The notes under the pieces: generated by a model
Database searches by the model: none
Told to the model about the DNA's origin: nothing
The model's input: the letters and a program-made list of their open reading frames with translations, nothing else
Translations under genes and position numbers: made by a program
Shown: one piece after another, positions 44,619-52,448 of the stretch
How positions within the stretch are numbered: position 1 is the stretch's first letter
Layout of the letters: every line of letters begins with the position of its first letter
Source of the DNA: Bacillaceae bacterium JMAK1
GTDB lineage: Bacteria > Bacillota > Bacilli > Bacillales > Marinococcaceae
DNA length: 64,000 nucleotides
Direction of reading: 5' to 3'
Assembly (NCBI GenBank): GCA_012970285.1
Contig: JIBW01000002.1
Span: forward strand, 620,001 to 684,000

Positions 44619-46133
44619 ATGATGACCGGTAAAGAGTATTTGGAAAGTCTGAATGATGGAAGAGTTGTCTATTTGAATGGAGAGAAAATTGCGGATGTAA
44701 CGACGCATCCTGCCTATCGGAATGCCGCAAGGTCGATCTCATTGTTATATGATGCGCTTCATGATCCTAAGAAACAAGACATCTTAACGACAACAACAGA
44801 AGAGGGATATCGAACGCATAAATTCTTTAAAGCTTCAGAAAGTGCAGAGGAACTGTTAGGTGCACGTGATGCAATGGCTGAGTGGACGAAATTAAGCTAC
44901 GGATTCATGGGAAGGACCCCTGACTATAAGGCAGCTTTTACAGGATCTCTCGGCCCATACGCTGATTTTTATAAAGGATTTGAAGACAATGCACGCAGGT
45001 GGTACAAAAAAGCACAGCGTGAGATGCCGTTTTGCAACCATACAATCGTAAATCCACAATTAGACCGGGATCAACCTTTGCACAAAAACAAAGAGGTCTT
45101 CGTTCGTGCAGTGGAAGAACGTGATGACGGCGTAATTGTAAGCGGTGCCAAAATGGTCGGAACGTCTGCAGCGTTGACTCACTATAACTTTGTTGCCAAT
45201 TATTCTCCTCAAGACCTCGGAGAAGGAGATCAAAGCCATGCATTAATCTTCTTCGTACCGATGAATGCACCAGGACTTAAAATTGTCAGCCGCCAATCGT
45301 ATGAAGAAATGGCAACGACATTAGGTACACCGTTCGATTATCCTTTATCAAGTCGGTTTGATGAGAATGATGCGGTCATCGTTTTAGATAATGTTCTAAT
45401 CCCATGGGAAGACATCTTAACGTATAAAAATGTCGATATTGCCAATGGCTTCCGTCCTAAAACCGGCTGGTTGAACCGCTATACTTTCCAAGGGTGTACG
45501 CGGTTTGCTGTAAAGCTGGATTTCATGGTCGGTCTGTTAATAAAAGCAACACGAATGGCAGGCACGCACAATTTCCGCGGTGTACAGGCGAATATCGGGG
45601 AGGTCATTTCATACCGCAACATGTTCTGGGCGATTTCGACCGCTATGGCGACGAACCCGGAAAAAGGTGCGAATGGCGTGGTGCTTCCTAACTCTACGTA
45701 TGCAACCGCTTACCGGACGTTTGCACCGACGGTTTGGCCTAAGATTAAGCAGATTTTTAATTCGGTCGTCGCTGGTGGTCTCATTTCAATTCCATCAAGC
45801 GCAAAGGACTTCCAAAACCCTGAGCTCCGACCATATTTAGATATGTATTATAAAGGATCAGGCGGTGTGTCCGCTGAAGAGCGAATTAAGTTGATGAAGT
45901 TGATTTGGGACTCAATCGGTACAGAATTCGGCGGACGTAATGAACTATACGAAATGAATTATGCAGGGAATAACGAAGGGATTCGCCTAGACGCACTTAA
46001 GCTTGCGCAAACCAAAGGTGAGACAGACCGATACATTGATTTCGTTGATCAAGCCATGAGTGATTACGACCTCGACGGTTGGACGAACGACACATGGTTG
46101 AACCCAGATCAAAAAGAGAAGGTACTTTACTAA
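44619..46133 (+). CDS. hpaB: 4-hydroxyphenylacetate 3-monooxygenase, oxygenase subunit HpaB
   Basis: FADH2-dependent monooxygenase that hydroxylates 4-hydroxyphenylacetate to 3,4-dihydroxyphenylacetate. The 504 residues show the HpaB/PvcC family features: MTGKEYLESLNDGRVVYLNG at the start, MGRTPDYKAAF, and GAKMVGTSAALTHY in the flavin domain. ATG 44619 follows AGGAGG; ATG 44622 is an alternative. The reduced flavin would come from HpaC (48844). The first gene of the hpaB-E-D-C-FAD group. Confidence 0.93.
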   Translation: MMTGKEYLESLNDGRVVYLNGEKIADVTTHPAYRNAARSISLLYDALHDPKKQDILTTTTEEGYRTHKFFKASESAEELLGARDAMAEWTKLSYGFMGRTPDYKAAFTGSLGPYADFYKGFEDNARRWYKKAQREMPFCNHTIVNPQLDRDQPLHKNKEVFVRAVEERDDGVIVSGAKMVGTSAALTHYNFVANYSPQDLGEGDQSHALIFFVPMNAPGLKIVSRQSYEEMATTLGTPFDYPLSSRFDENDAVIVLDNVLIPWEDILTYKNVDIANGFRPKTGWLNRYTFQGCTRFAVKLDFMVGLLIKATRMAGTHNFRGVQANIGEVISYRNMFWAISTAMATNPEKGANGVVLPNSTYATAYRTFAPTVWPKIKQIFNSVVAGGLISIPSSAKDFQNPELRPYLDMYYKGSGGVSAEERIKLMKLIWDSIGTEFGGRNELYEMNYAGNNEGIRLDALKLAQTKGETDRYIDFVDQAMSDYDLDGWTNDTWLNPDQKEKVLY

Positions 46134-46197
46134 GAGCGGATCAATTGGTCGTATAAAAGGCACGGTGAAAATTCAAATCGAAGAGAGGGGCAAGACG

Positions 46198-47715
46198 ATG
46201 ACAAACCACGTGCAATCGTATCATGAAAATCAAGTTATAGTGCCTCAAGTAGAAGATGTCAAGCTTTACATTGATGGGTCATTTGTTGATGCACAAACTG
46301 CTGAGGTATTTGATAATGTAAACCCTTTTACGAATGAAAAAATCAATGTAGTGGCTTCTGGTGGAAAAGAGGACATTGATCGTGCTGTCAAAGCGGCACG
46401 CAAAGCGTTTAATGGAGAGTGGGGTAGTCTCAAAGTAAATGAACGGTTGAAGTATGTGAACAAAATTGCCGATTTGATTGACGAACACATCGATGAAATT
46501 GCTCCTTTAGAATCGTATGATACTGGTCTACCAATTAGCCAGACAAAGAAAATGGTCGCAAGAGCCGCACAGAATTTCCGCTTCTATGCAGAAATGGTTT
46601 CGAGCCGCTTAGTCGGAGATGTGTATCAAGTCGATGACGAATTCCTGAACTACACCATTCATAAACCGATCGGCATTGCGGGATTGATTACGCCGTGGAA
46701 CGCGCCGTTTATGCTTGAGACGTGGAAAATTGCACCGGCTTTAGCGACAGGCAACACGGTTATTCTTAAACCGGCTGAATGGTCTCCGTTAACAGCCAAT
46801 CGCCTGGCAGAGATCATACACAAAGCAGGTCTTCCAGATGGGGTCTTCAACGTTGTACATGGGTACGGTGAAAATGCAGGTGCCGCTCTCGTTGCTCATC
46901 CTGACGTTGAACTCATTTCATTTACTGGAGAAACGACGACAGGTTCAGAAATTATGAAAAATGGTGCAGATTCATTGAAGCAATTCTCAATGGAGCTCGG
47001 TGGGAAATCACCGATTATCGTATTTGATGATGCGGACTTTGATCGCGCGTTAGACGCATGTACGTGGGGAATCTTCTCATTTAATGGTGAGCGCTGTACG
47101 GCGAACTCACGCTTATATGTTCATGAGAATATCGCTAAAGATTTCATCCTTAAACTACAAGAGCGTGTGAACAATATCCGTGTCGGCGATCCGCTAAAAG
47201 CCGAGACGCAAGTAGGTCCACTTATTCATAAGAAGCATTTTGACAATGTGAACCACTACCTTGATATTGCAAAAGAAGAAGGCTGTCAGGTTATACAAGG
47301 AAATGTCTCATCAGAGTTTGAGAACGGGAACTTCGTACCGCCAACGATCTTATTAGATGCCAATAATCAGATGAGAGTTGTACAAGAAGAGATTTTCGGT
47401 CCAGTGATTGCGGCCATGACCTTTAAAGACGAAGAAGAAGTGATCGAAAAAGCGAACGATGTTCGTTACGGATTGGCAGGGTATGTCTGGACGAAAGATT
47501 TACAGCGTGGACATCGGGTAGCACAAGCGATTAATTCAGGAATGTTGTGGGTCAATTCACAGAATGTAAGAGATTTAAGAACGCCGTTTGGCGGATCGAA
47601 GCATAGCGGGATTGGTCGTGAAGGAGGCTACTATGCTTTTGAGTTTTACACAGAACTTCAAGTGATTCATGTTGCAATGAAAGACCATCACATTCCGCAA
47701 TTCGGAAAAAACTAA
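46198..47715 (+). CDS. hpaE: 5-carboxymethyl-2-hydroxymuconate semialdehyde dehydrogenase HpaE
   Basis: NAD-dependent aldehyde dehydrogenase of 505 residues, oxidising the ring-cleavage product CHMS. Catalytic Glu is in MELGGKSP (near 266) and catalytic Cys in FNGERCTANSR (near 300); LITPWNAPF and GGSKHSGIGREGG are the usual ALDH motifs. Start ATG 46198 behind GAGAGGGG is preferred to the in-frame ATG at 46165. It follows hpaB and precedes hpaD by 18 bases. The substrate is assigned by context. Confidence 0.9.
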   Translation: MTNHVQSYHENQVIVPQVEDVKLYIDGSFVDAQTAEVFDNVNPFTNEKINVVASGGKEDIDRAVKAARKAFNGEWGSLKVNERLKYVNKIADLIDEHIDEIAPLESYDTGLPISQTKKMVARAAQNFRFYAEMVSSRLVGDVYQVDDEFLNYTIHKPIGIAGLITPWNAPFMLETWKIAPALATGNTVILKPAEWSPLTANRLAEIIHKAGLPDGVFNVVHGYGENAGAALVAHPDVELISFTGETTTGSEIMKNGADSLKQFSMELGGKSPIIVFDDADFDRALDACTWGIFSFNGERCTANSRLYVHENIAKDFILKLQERVNNIRVGDPLKAETQVGPLIHKKHFDNVNHYLDIAKEEGCQVIQGNVSSEFENGNFVPPTILLDANNQMRVVQEEIFGPVIAAMTFKDEEEVIEKANDVRYGLAGYVWTKDLQRGHRVAQAINSGMLWVNSQNVRDLRTPFGGSKHSGIGREGGYYAFEFYTELQVIHVAMKDHHIPQFGKN

Positions 47716-47733
47716 AAAAAAAGGAGGAGTACA

Positions 47734-48714
47734 ATGAACTTCGATATTATCCGTACAGGACGTGCAATCTTACATGTTACCGATTTAGATCGCTCTAGAC
47801 ACTTTTATGAAGCACTTGGATTTATTGAGACCGAGTCAGATGATGAGAATATCTTTTATCGTGGTCTTGAAGAACATAACCACCATAGTCTCTGGCTAAA
47901 GAAGAAAGAGAAACCAGCGGTCGAGGCGATTAGTTATAAGGTGACGTCGGAGAACGACCTTGATGAATTGGCTGATTTTTACACGAACAAAGGATATGAC
48001 GTGAAGTGGATGAAGAAAGGCACGCAACCTGCCGTAGGCCGTACGCTTCGGGTTCAAGACGTATCCGGACTACCGACTGAATATTATGCCGAAATGAAAA
48101 CGGTCGAGCGTCTGCTTCAGCGTTATGACCTTTACAAAGGCGCTAAAGTGCAGCGGATTGACCATTTCAACTGCATGGTCGCAGATGTTGAAAAAGCTTA
48201 TGATTTCTATACGAAAGAATTAGGTTTCGCTTGTTCTGAATATACAGCAGGCGAAGAAGATCGGATTTGGGCCGCTTGGCTACACCGAAAGCCTAGTGTT
48301 CACGATGTCGCTTATATGAACGGCAAAGGACCTCGTCTTCATCATGTTGGCTTTTGGTTGAAAGATCCGATGAGTTTGATTGATTGCTGCGACGTTCTTG
48401 CGTCGATGGGCTATGCTCCAAACATTGAACGTGGTCCGGGTCGTCATGGGCTCTCAAATGCCTTCTTCCTTTATTTAAGAGATCCAGACGGACACCGCGT
48501 CGAGCTTTATAATGGCGATTATCTAACGAGTGATCCTGACTTTAAACCGATCAAATGGGACCTTGACGATCCGATGAGACAAACGTTCTGGGGACACGAA
48601 GCACCGGATAGTTGGTTCGATGAAGCTTCTGTCGTACTTGATGTGCATACTGGCGAAGAAATCGGTCAGAACGAACCGACGTTGAAGAAACGTAAACCAA
48701 CGTTTGTCATTTAG
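47734..48714 (+). CDS. hpaD: 3,4-dihydroxyphenylacetate 2,3-dioxygenase HpaD (type I extradiol)
   Basis: Fe(II)- or Mn(II)-dependent ring-cleavage enzyme of the vicinal-oxygen-chelate fold, 326 residues. Two glyoxalase-like domains are visible; the metal ligands are His in RIDHFNCMV (about 147), His in RLHHVGFW (about 206) and Glu in HRVELYNGDY (about 260). This is the BphC/HPCD type, not the LigB type found in enteric HpaD. ATG follows AAGGAGGAG. Confidence 0.93.
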   Translation: MNFDIIRTGRAILHVTDLDRSRHFYEALGFIETESDDENIFYRGLEEHNHHSLWLKKKEKPAVEAISYKVTSENDLDELADFYTNKGYDVKWMKKGTQPAVGRTLRVQDVSGLPTEYYAEMKTVERLLQRYDLYKGAKVQRIDHFNCMVADVEKAYDFYTKELGFACSEYTAGEEDRIWAAWLHRKPSVHDVAYMNGKGPRLHHVGFWLKDPMSLIDCCDVLASMGYAPNIERGPGRHGLSNAFFLYLRDPDGHRVELYNGDYLTSDPDFKPIKWDLDDPMRQTFWGHEAPDSWFDEASVVLDVHTGEEIGQNEPTLKKRKPTFVI

Positions 48715-48843
48715 GGGAAGTAATGTGTTCGCTCTAATAAAAGAACGGGTGTTTAGCGTAAGAGAAGTAAGTAACCAGTAAAAGAATTATCGGAAATGAA
48801 ACTCGTTGTCTTGACTACAAATCTAACAGTGAGGTGTCGTTCA

Positions 48844-49302
48844 ATGGATGATTTACTGTTTCGAAAAGCGATGGGGAAATTCGCCACAGGTGTGACCGTC
48901 ATTACGACAGAAGTTGAAGGTGAAGTTCACGGGATGACGGCGAATGCCTTTATGTCAGTATCTCTAGATCCAAAACTAATTTTAATTTCGGTAGGGAACA
49001 AAGCAAAAATGTGTGACTATATTAAGAAGTCACAATCCTTTGCGGTGAATATTTTAGGCGATGACCAACGGGATTTGTCGATGTTATTTGCCGGACAGGT
49101 GAAAGAAAAGAAAGAGATTGAATTTGATGAGTTTGAAGAGACTCCTGTTATTAAAGAGTCTCTCGTAAGCTTGTCATGCCGCGTCTATAATTCCTACGAA
49201 GCTGGGGATCACGTATTGTTCGTTGGAGAAGTGAAGAATCTTCATGTGAAAGATGGGGATCCGCTCGCGTTTTTCGAAGGCAAGTATAAACAAATTAGTT
49301 AA
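48844..49302 (+). CDS. hpaC: Flavin reductase HpaC
   Basis: NAD(P)H:flavin oxidoreductase of 152 residues that supplies reduced flavin to HpaB. FATGVTVITTEVEGEVHGMT and ANAFMSVSLDPKLILISV are the flavin_reduct signature. The ATG at 48844 follows GAGGTG; an upstream in-frame ATG at 48796 is less likely. It is separated from hpaD by 129 bases without a clear terminator. Confidence 0.9.
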   Translation: MDDLLFRKAMGKFATGVTVITTEVEGEVHGMTANAFMSVSLDPKLILISVGNKAKMCDYIKKSQSFAVNILGDDQRDLSMLFAGQVKEKKEIEFDEFEETPVIKESLVSLSCRVYNSYEAGDHVLFVGEVKNLHVKDGDPLAFFEGKYKQIS

Positions 49303-49329
49303 CAACAGTTATGAGCAGGAGGGTGAGAG

Positions 49330-50187
49330 ATGAAGACATTCAGAATTAGAAATCCTGAAGCGGTCAGAATCAGCAGTTATCCATGCGTGATGAGTTTAGG
49401 CTTCTTTGATGGCATTCACTTAGGGCATCAGAAAATTATCGAAACGGCTAAACAAATTGCCAAACAGAAAAATCTCAAACTGGCTGTTATGACGTTTTAT
49501 CCTCATCCGAGCTCGGTCATTAAGAAAGAAGGAATCACACAATATCTAACGCCTCTACCAGAAAAAGAAAAACAGTTCAAGGAACTTGGCGTTGACCTCC
49601 TGTATGTTGTCGAATTTGACCTTAATGTTGCAAAGATTCCTCACGATGTTTTTGTAAATCAGTATTTAGTGAGGTTAGGTTGCAAGCATGCTGTCGCAGG
49701 ATTTGACTTCACGTACGGTTTTAAAGGCAAAGGAAATATGAAGCAACTGAAGATCGATGCAAACAACCGCTTCGAAGTCACGACGGTATCTAAGTTCGAG
49801 CTGTTCGGACAGAAGGTTAGCTCGACCCTTCTCCGTGAGAAAATCACATCGGGACGTGTAGAAGATGTGCCATTCTATTTAGGCGAAACTTACAAAGTCA
49901 ACGGGGTAATAAGAAAAGAGCAAACAAGGCACGTGTTACATGTTTCTGATGACTATTTGCTTCCTTGTAACGGTCGATACGAAGTAACAGTAATTGAAGG
50001 AAACCACCGTTCAAAAGCAATTTGTGAAGTGGCCGATCAGCATGAACTGATTCTTCAGTTTGACCAAAACATGCGGATCGAGGAAGGAGTAGCCGTTGTC
50101 ATCGAATGGGAGAACTTTATCACAGATGCAGACATGGAGGAGTTGCATACCTCGAGTAGTTATGAAAGGCTCGTGTACTCTATATAG
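49330..50187 (+). CDS. FAD synthetase-like protein (RibF nucleotidyltransferase domain, kinase motif missing)
   Basis: Protein of 285 residues. The N-terminal domain matches the FMN adenylyltransferase part of RibF/RibC: GFFDGIHLGHQKII (HxGH near 30-33) and TLLREKITSGR. The C-terminal part occupies the place of the riboflavin kinase domain, but the kinase motif around GRxLGFPTAN is not seen (it reads KVNGVIRKEQTRHVLH). It probably makes FAD from FMN only. As the last gene of the hpaB-E-D-C group it could boost FAD supply for the HpaBC monooxygenase. A strong terminator follows. Confidence 0.8.
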   Translation: MKTFRIRNPEAVRISSYPCVMSLGFFDGIHLGHQKIIETAKQIAKQKNLKLAVMTFYPHPSSVIKKEGITQYLTPLPEKEKQFKELGVDLLYVVEFDLNVAKIPHDVFVNQYLVRLGCKHAVAGFDFTYGFKGKGNMKQLKIDANNRFEVTTVSKFELFGQKVSSTLLREKITSGRVEDVPFYLGETYKVNGVIRKEQTRHVLHVSDDYLLPCNGRYEVTVIEGNHRSKAICEVADQHELILQFDQNMRIEEGVAVVIEWENFITDADMEELHTSSSYERLVYSI

Positions 50188-50221
50188 AAATAACGGGAAA
50201 TGAAGGTAGTGTGATATGCTT

Positions 50222-50269
50222 CCTCCAAGGTAGACACTTGAAAAAGTGAAACCTTTGGAGGGATTTTTT
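50222..50269 (+). terminator. Terminator of the hpa operon
   Basis: CCTCCAAGGT pairs with ACCTTTGGAGG, with an inner CACTT-GAAA-AAGTG stem, followed by seven T. The following 400 bases (50270-50668) hold no convincing gene; a 22-codon frame at 50269 is too short to support. Confidence 0.9.
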
Positions 50270-50668
50270 TGTCGAGAAAATTGAAGGTTGATTTGACGAT
50301 TCTAGAAGACGTTCTTAAGAAACGTGACGAAGGCTAATCTTACGTAGGCTCATTGAAACTTATTAACTTTACTGTTATTAGTAAGAAAATTTAAGCTGTG
50401 ACAGTTAACGTAAGTAAATATCTGCCATAGCCTTAGTAACAACAGCCTGCACTTAGGTAATGGGAGAATTAGTAATGAAAAGGACAAGATTTAAGTTTGC
50501 TACAATATGATATAAGTATTAAATTAAATAAAAAATTTCTAAGTGGAGGAAATACTGCCATAGAGGAATTTGTCCCACTATTACTTTGGATGCTCAGATG
50601 TTACAAATTGTATATCAACAATTTATTAAATACTTTTTTGGAAAATAACTATTTTGGGAATTTGAATC

Positions 50669-51282
50669 ATGATGAAAGTTCCGATAGCAAGAGGTGCAAA
50701 GCGTGGAGTTATTGTGGCTATGACCTTTATAATAGGAATTGGTGGTAGTTTAGCTTTCACCAATAAAGGTAACGCTCAGCCCATTAGTGTAGAATAACCA
50801 TCTTTTACAGATGACGAGCTACAGCAGATGCAGGAAGACGCCGAAGCAATTGAACCATTTATTGAAAATGAGAATGGCGTACTTACATTTGATGAGGAAA
50901 GTGCCATTGATGCAGGTGTGGAAGAAGTATTAGTATCAGAAACGAGGAAAGATATTAACAATGCGAATGCTGTTCAAGATACAATGAACCGTTCAAATGT
51001 CGTAACCCCAACATGTAATGGTTCAAATGCTGGACTTGTTGGTGCTCAATTTGGACATTATGTTTATATGGACTCCTGTGAAGCAGAGATTCTATCTAAT
51101 TTGTTATATGGTGGGGCTGGAGCAACTACAATTGCAGGAGCATTTACATTTGTGTGCCTACAGTTGTGGCTGGAGGTCTTGCTGGCATTGGCGGAGCAGT
51201 AGTTGCTCAAGCAAACGTTGGCGCTACAGGCATTGAAATCAGAATGACAACATACGCACCATTTTGGGTTGGAAGTCAATAA
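50669..51282 (+). pseudogene. Broken gene for a secreted, Gly-rich small protein (bacteriocin-like features)
   Basis: ATG 50669 starts a signal-peptide-like segment (basic MMKVPIARGAKRG, hydrophobic core, then AFTNKGNAQ). An in-frame TAA at 50795 interrupts it, after which the same frame continues through an acidic part and a Cys-containing region (TCNGSNAGLVGAQFGHYVYM) to about 51160. A frameshift then leads to a Gly/Ala-rich hydrophobic tail (GGLAGIGGAVVAQ) ending TYAPFWVGSQ at 51282. The layout of a leader, acidic pro-part and Gly-rich hydrophobic C-terminus resembles families of small secreted or antimicrobial proteins. One stop plus one frameshift argue for a pseudogene; sequencing error cannot be excluded. 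Confidence 0.6.
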
Positions 51283-51309
51283 TAAGTTATCAAAGGGATA
51301 TGTTTGACT

Positions 51310-51516
51310 ATGAGTATTAAATCATTATCTACTTTAACAAATGTATTTAGAGTTTTGGCTATTGTTTTTGGTGTAATAACCTTGGTAGTGGTTGCTATTA
51401 ATCTAATATGGATTAATGTCCCATCATCAATAAGCGCTCAATGGTTTGCCTTCTTTGGATTATTTAGTTTAGGTTTAGCCATGGCTTTGAATAAAAAAAA
51501 GGAGCGCCCTGAGTAG
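51310..51516 (+). CDS. Small two-span membrane protein (possible immunity-type)
   Basis: ORF of 68-70 codons with two hydrophobic segments (about residues 12-34 and 42-60) and a basic tail KKKERPE. The ATG at 51310 or the TTG at 51304 may be the start; AAAGGGA lies upstream. It follows the broken secreted-protein gene by 27 bases, so it may be its partner, for example a self-protection protein. That is inference from context; the family is not recognised. A terminator follows. Confidence 0.55.
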   Translation: MSIKSLSTLTNVFRVLAIVFGVITLVVVAINLIWINVPSSISAQWFAFFGLFSLGLAMALNKKKERPE

Positions 51517-51531
51517 GGTTGCTCTTTTTTA
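51501..51531 (+). terminator. Terminator after the small membrane protein
   Basis: GAGCGCCCT / AGGGTTGCTC hairpin followed by six T. Confidence 0.85.
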
Positions 51532-51723
51532 TTTTGGCAATTACAATACATAAAATTAACTGTGTAAGTTCTTTGGAGGGTCAGTTATAAAGCAGTAGGA
51601 GTGCAATGGGTGTACTGTAGGTGAAAGGTAAAGCAAACTAGAATAATTTTGCTGTCAGAGTTTTATAAGAGGCTCCTCTGAGAGGAATCTGACCCCATAG
51701 GGGTGGGTATCTCTTGACTGAAC

Positions 51724-52153
51724 TGTCAACACTTTTCTAGACACTTTTTTTGTGGACATCTTGTTTGAATTTAAGGACTCTGGTAGTTTAACGTTCCATG
51801 CATGCGGAAATGGTTGTACCAATGAAGATAGTAAAACAGTTCACGTTCTATATCCGTTGTGGTGTCAAACGTATGGCGTTTTAGGCACTCAACTTTCACG
51901 ATATGAAACATCGACTCTGCTACAGCATTATCATAGGGGCAACCTTTTAGGCGCTTAGGGAACGCTCAATCCCAAATGCATGAAGGGATTCATCAATCGC
52001 TCGGCTTGTAAATTCACTCCCTCGATCAGTGTGGAAAAGCGTAATTTTTCGTAAATCCCCACTGACTGAAGCGAAGGCTCTTTTAACAAGTTCACTTGTT
52101 TTATTTGGACCATGGCTCCAACCAATCACTTCTTGGTTGTATAGATCAAGCAA
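51724..52153 (-). mobile_element. Remnant of an IS3-family transposase (OrfB end)
   Basis: On the minus strand a fragment reads DLYNQEVIGWSHGPNKTSEL and FHTDRGSEFTSRAID (second Asp of the DDE triad), then after a frameshift at about 51950 GCPYDNAVAESMFHIVKVE, with the last Glu, and LHWYNHFRMHGTLNYQSP. These are conserved blocks of the IS3/IS150 rve domain. The start of the protein and OrfA are missing. TGTCAACACTTTTCTAGACA (51726-51745) looks like the terminal inverted repeat at the 3' end. It is inactive debris. The sequence between 51531 and 51724 shows no gene. Confidence 0.82.
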
Positions 52154-52313
52154 TTAACAAACATATTGCCAGCATGAAGAGATGCTAATTAACATCGTCT
52201 ATCTGTTATCAGGGCTTCAGTTTTTTATCATTAATCAGTGGTTAAGTGCGAAATACGCGTCCACACAACTTTAAGACAGTTGAAATAGACTAAGTGAAAC
52301 CATTTTGGACTAA

Positions 52314-52336
52314 ATTTCTAAAAAAGTTTTAGAAAT
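52314..52336. repeat. Perfect 10-bp inverted repeat upstream of the hag promoter
   Basis: ATTTCTAAAA-AAG-TTTTAGAAAT ends four bases before the SigD -35. It may insulate hag from upstream transcription or bind a regulator. Confidence 0.6.
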
Positions 52337-52339
52337 CTA

Positions 52340-52366
52340 TTAACAACCGTCCCAACCGTCCGATAT
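52340..52366 (+). promoter_or_regulatory. SigD-type promoter of hag
   Basis: TTAA (52340-52343), 15 bases, TCCGATAT (52359-52366). SigD promoters in bacilli read TAAA-N15-GCCGATAT; seven of eight -10 positions match. Confidence 0.65.
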
Positions 52367-52379
52367 AAACCATGTAAGG

Positions 52380-52395
52380 ATGACAAGGATGTCAT
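52380..52395 (+). promoter_or_regulatory. CsrA-binding hairpin BS1 in the hag leader
   Basis: ATGACA-AGGA-TGTCAT forms a 6-bp hairpin with GGA in the loop, and ACAAGGATGT equals the CsrA consensus ACARGGAUGU exactly. Confidence 0.7.
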
Positions 52396-52431
52396 TCAAA
52401 TAGGTAGAATGGATGCTACCTAAACAACATT

Positions 52432-52441
52432 ATAAGGACGT
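52432..52441 (+). promoter_or_regulatory. CsrA-type site BS2 overlapping the hag ribosome-binding site
   Basis: ATAAGGACGT matches the CsrA consensus at 8 of 10 and contains the AAGGA Shine-Dalgarno sequence ten bases before the ATG. The paired arrangement copies that of B. subtilis hag. Confidence 0.65.
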
Positions 52442-52448
52442 GACAAGT

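Noticed and set aside
44619-46133. Pyoverdine/chlorophenol monooxygenase instead of HpaB
   Set aside because: The family includes such enzymes, but the hpaC, hpaD, hpaE and hpaG neighbours support 4-hydroxyphenylacetate.
50269-50337. 22-codon ORF after the hpa terminator
   Set aside because: Too short, starts inside the T run of the terminator and has no ribosome site.
50497-50748. 83-codon ORF before the secreted peptide gene
   Set aside because: It overlaps the signal-peptide gene in another frame, lacks a ribosome site and looks like chance AT-rich coding.
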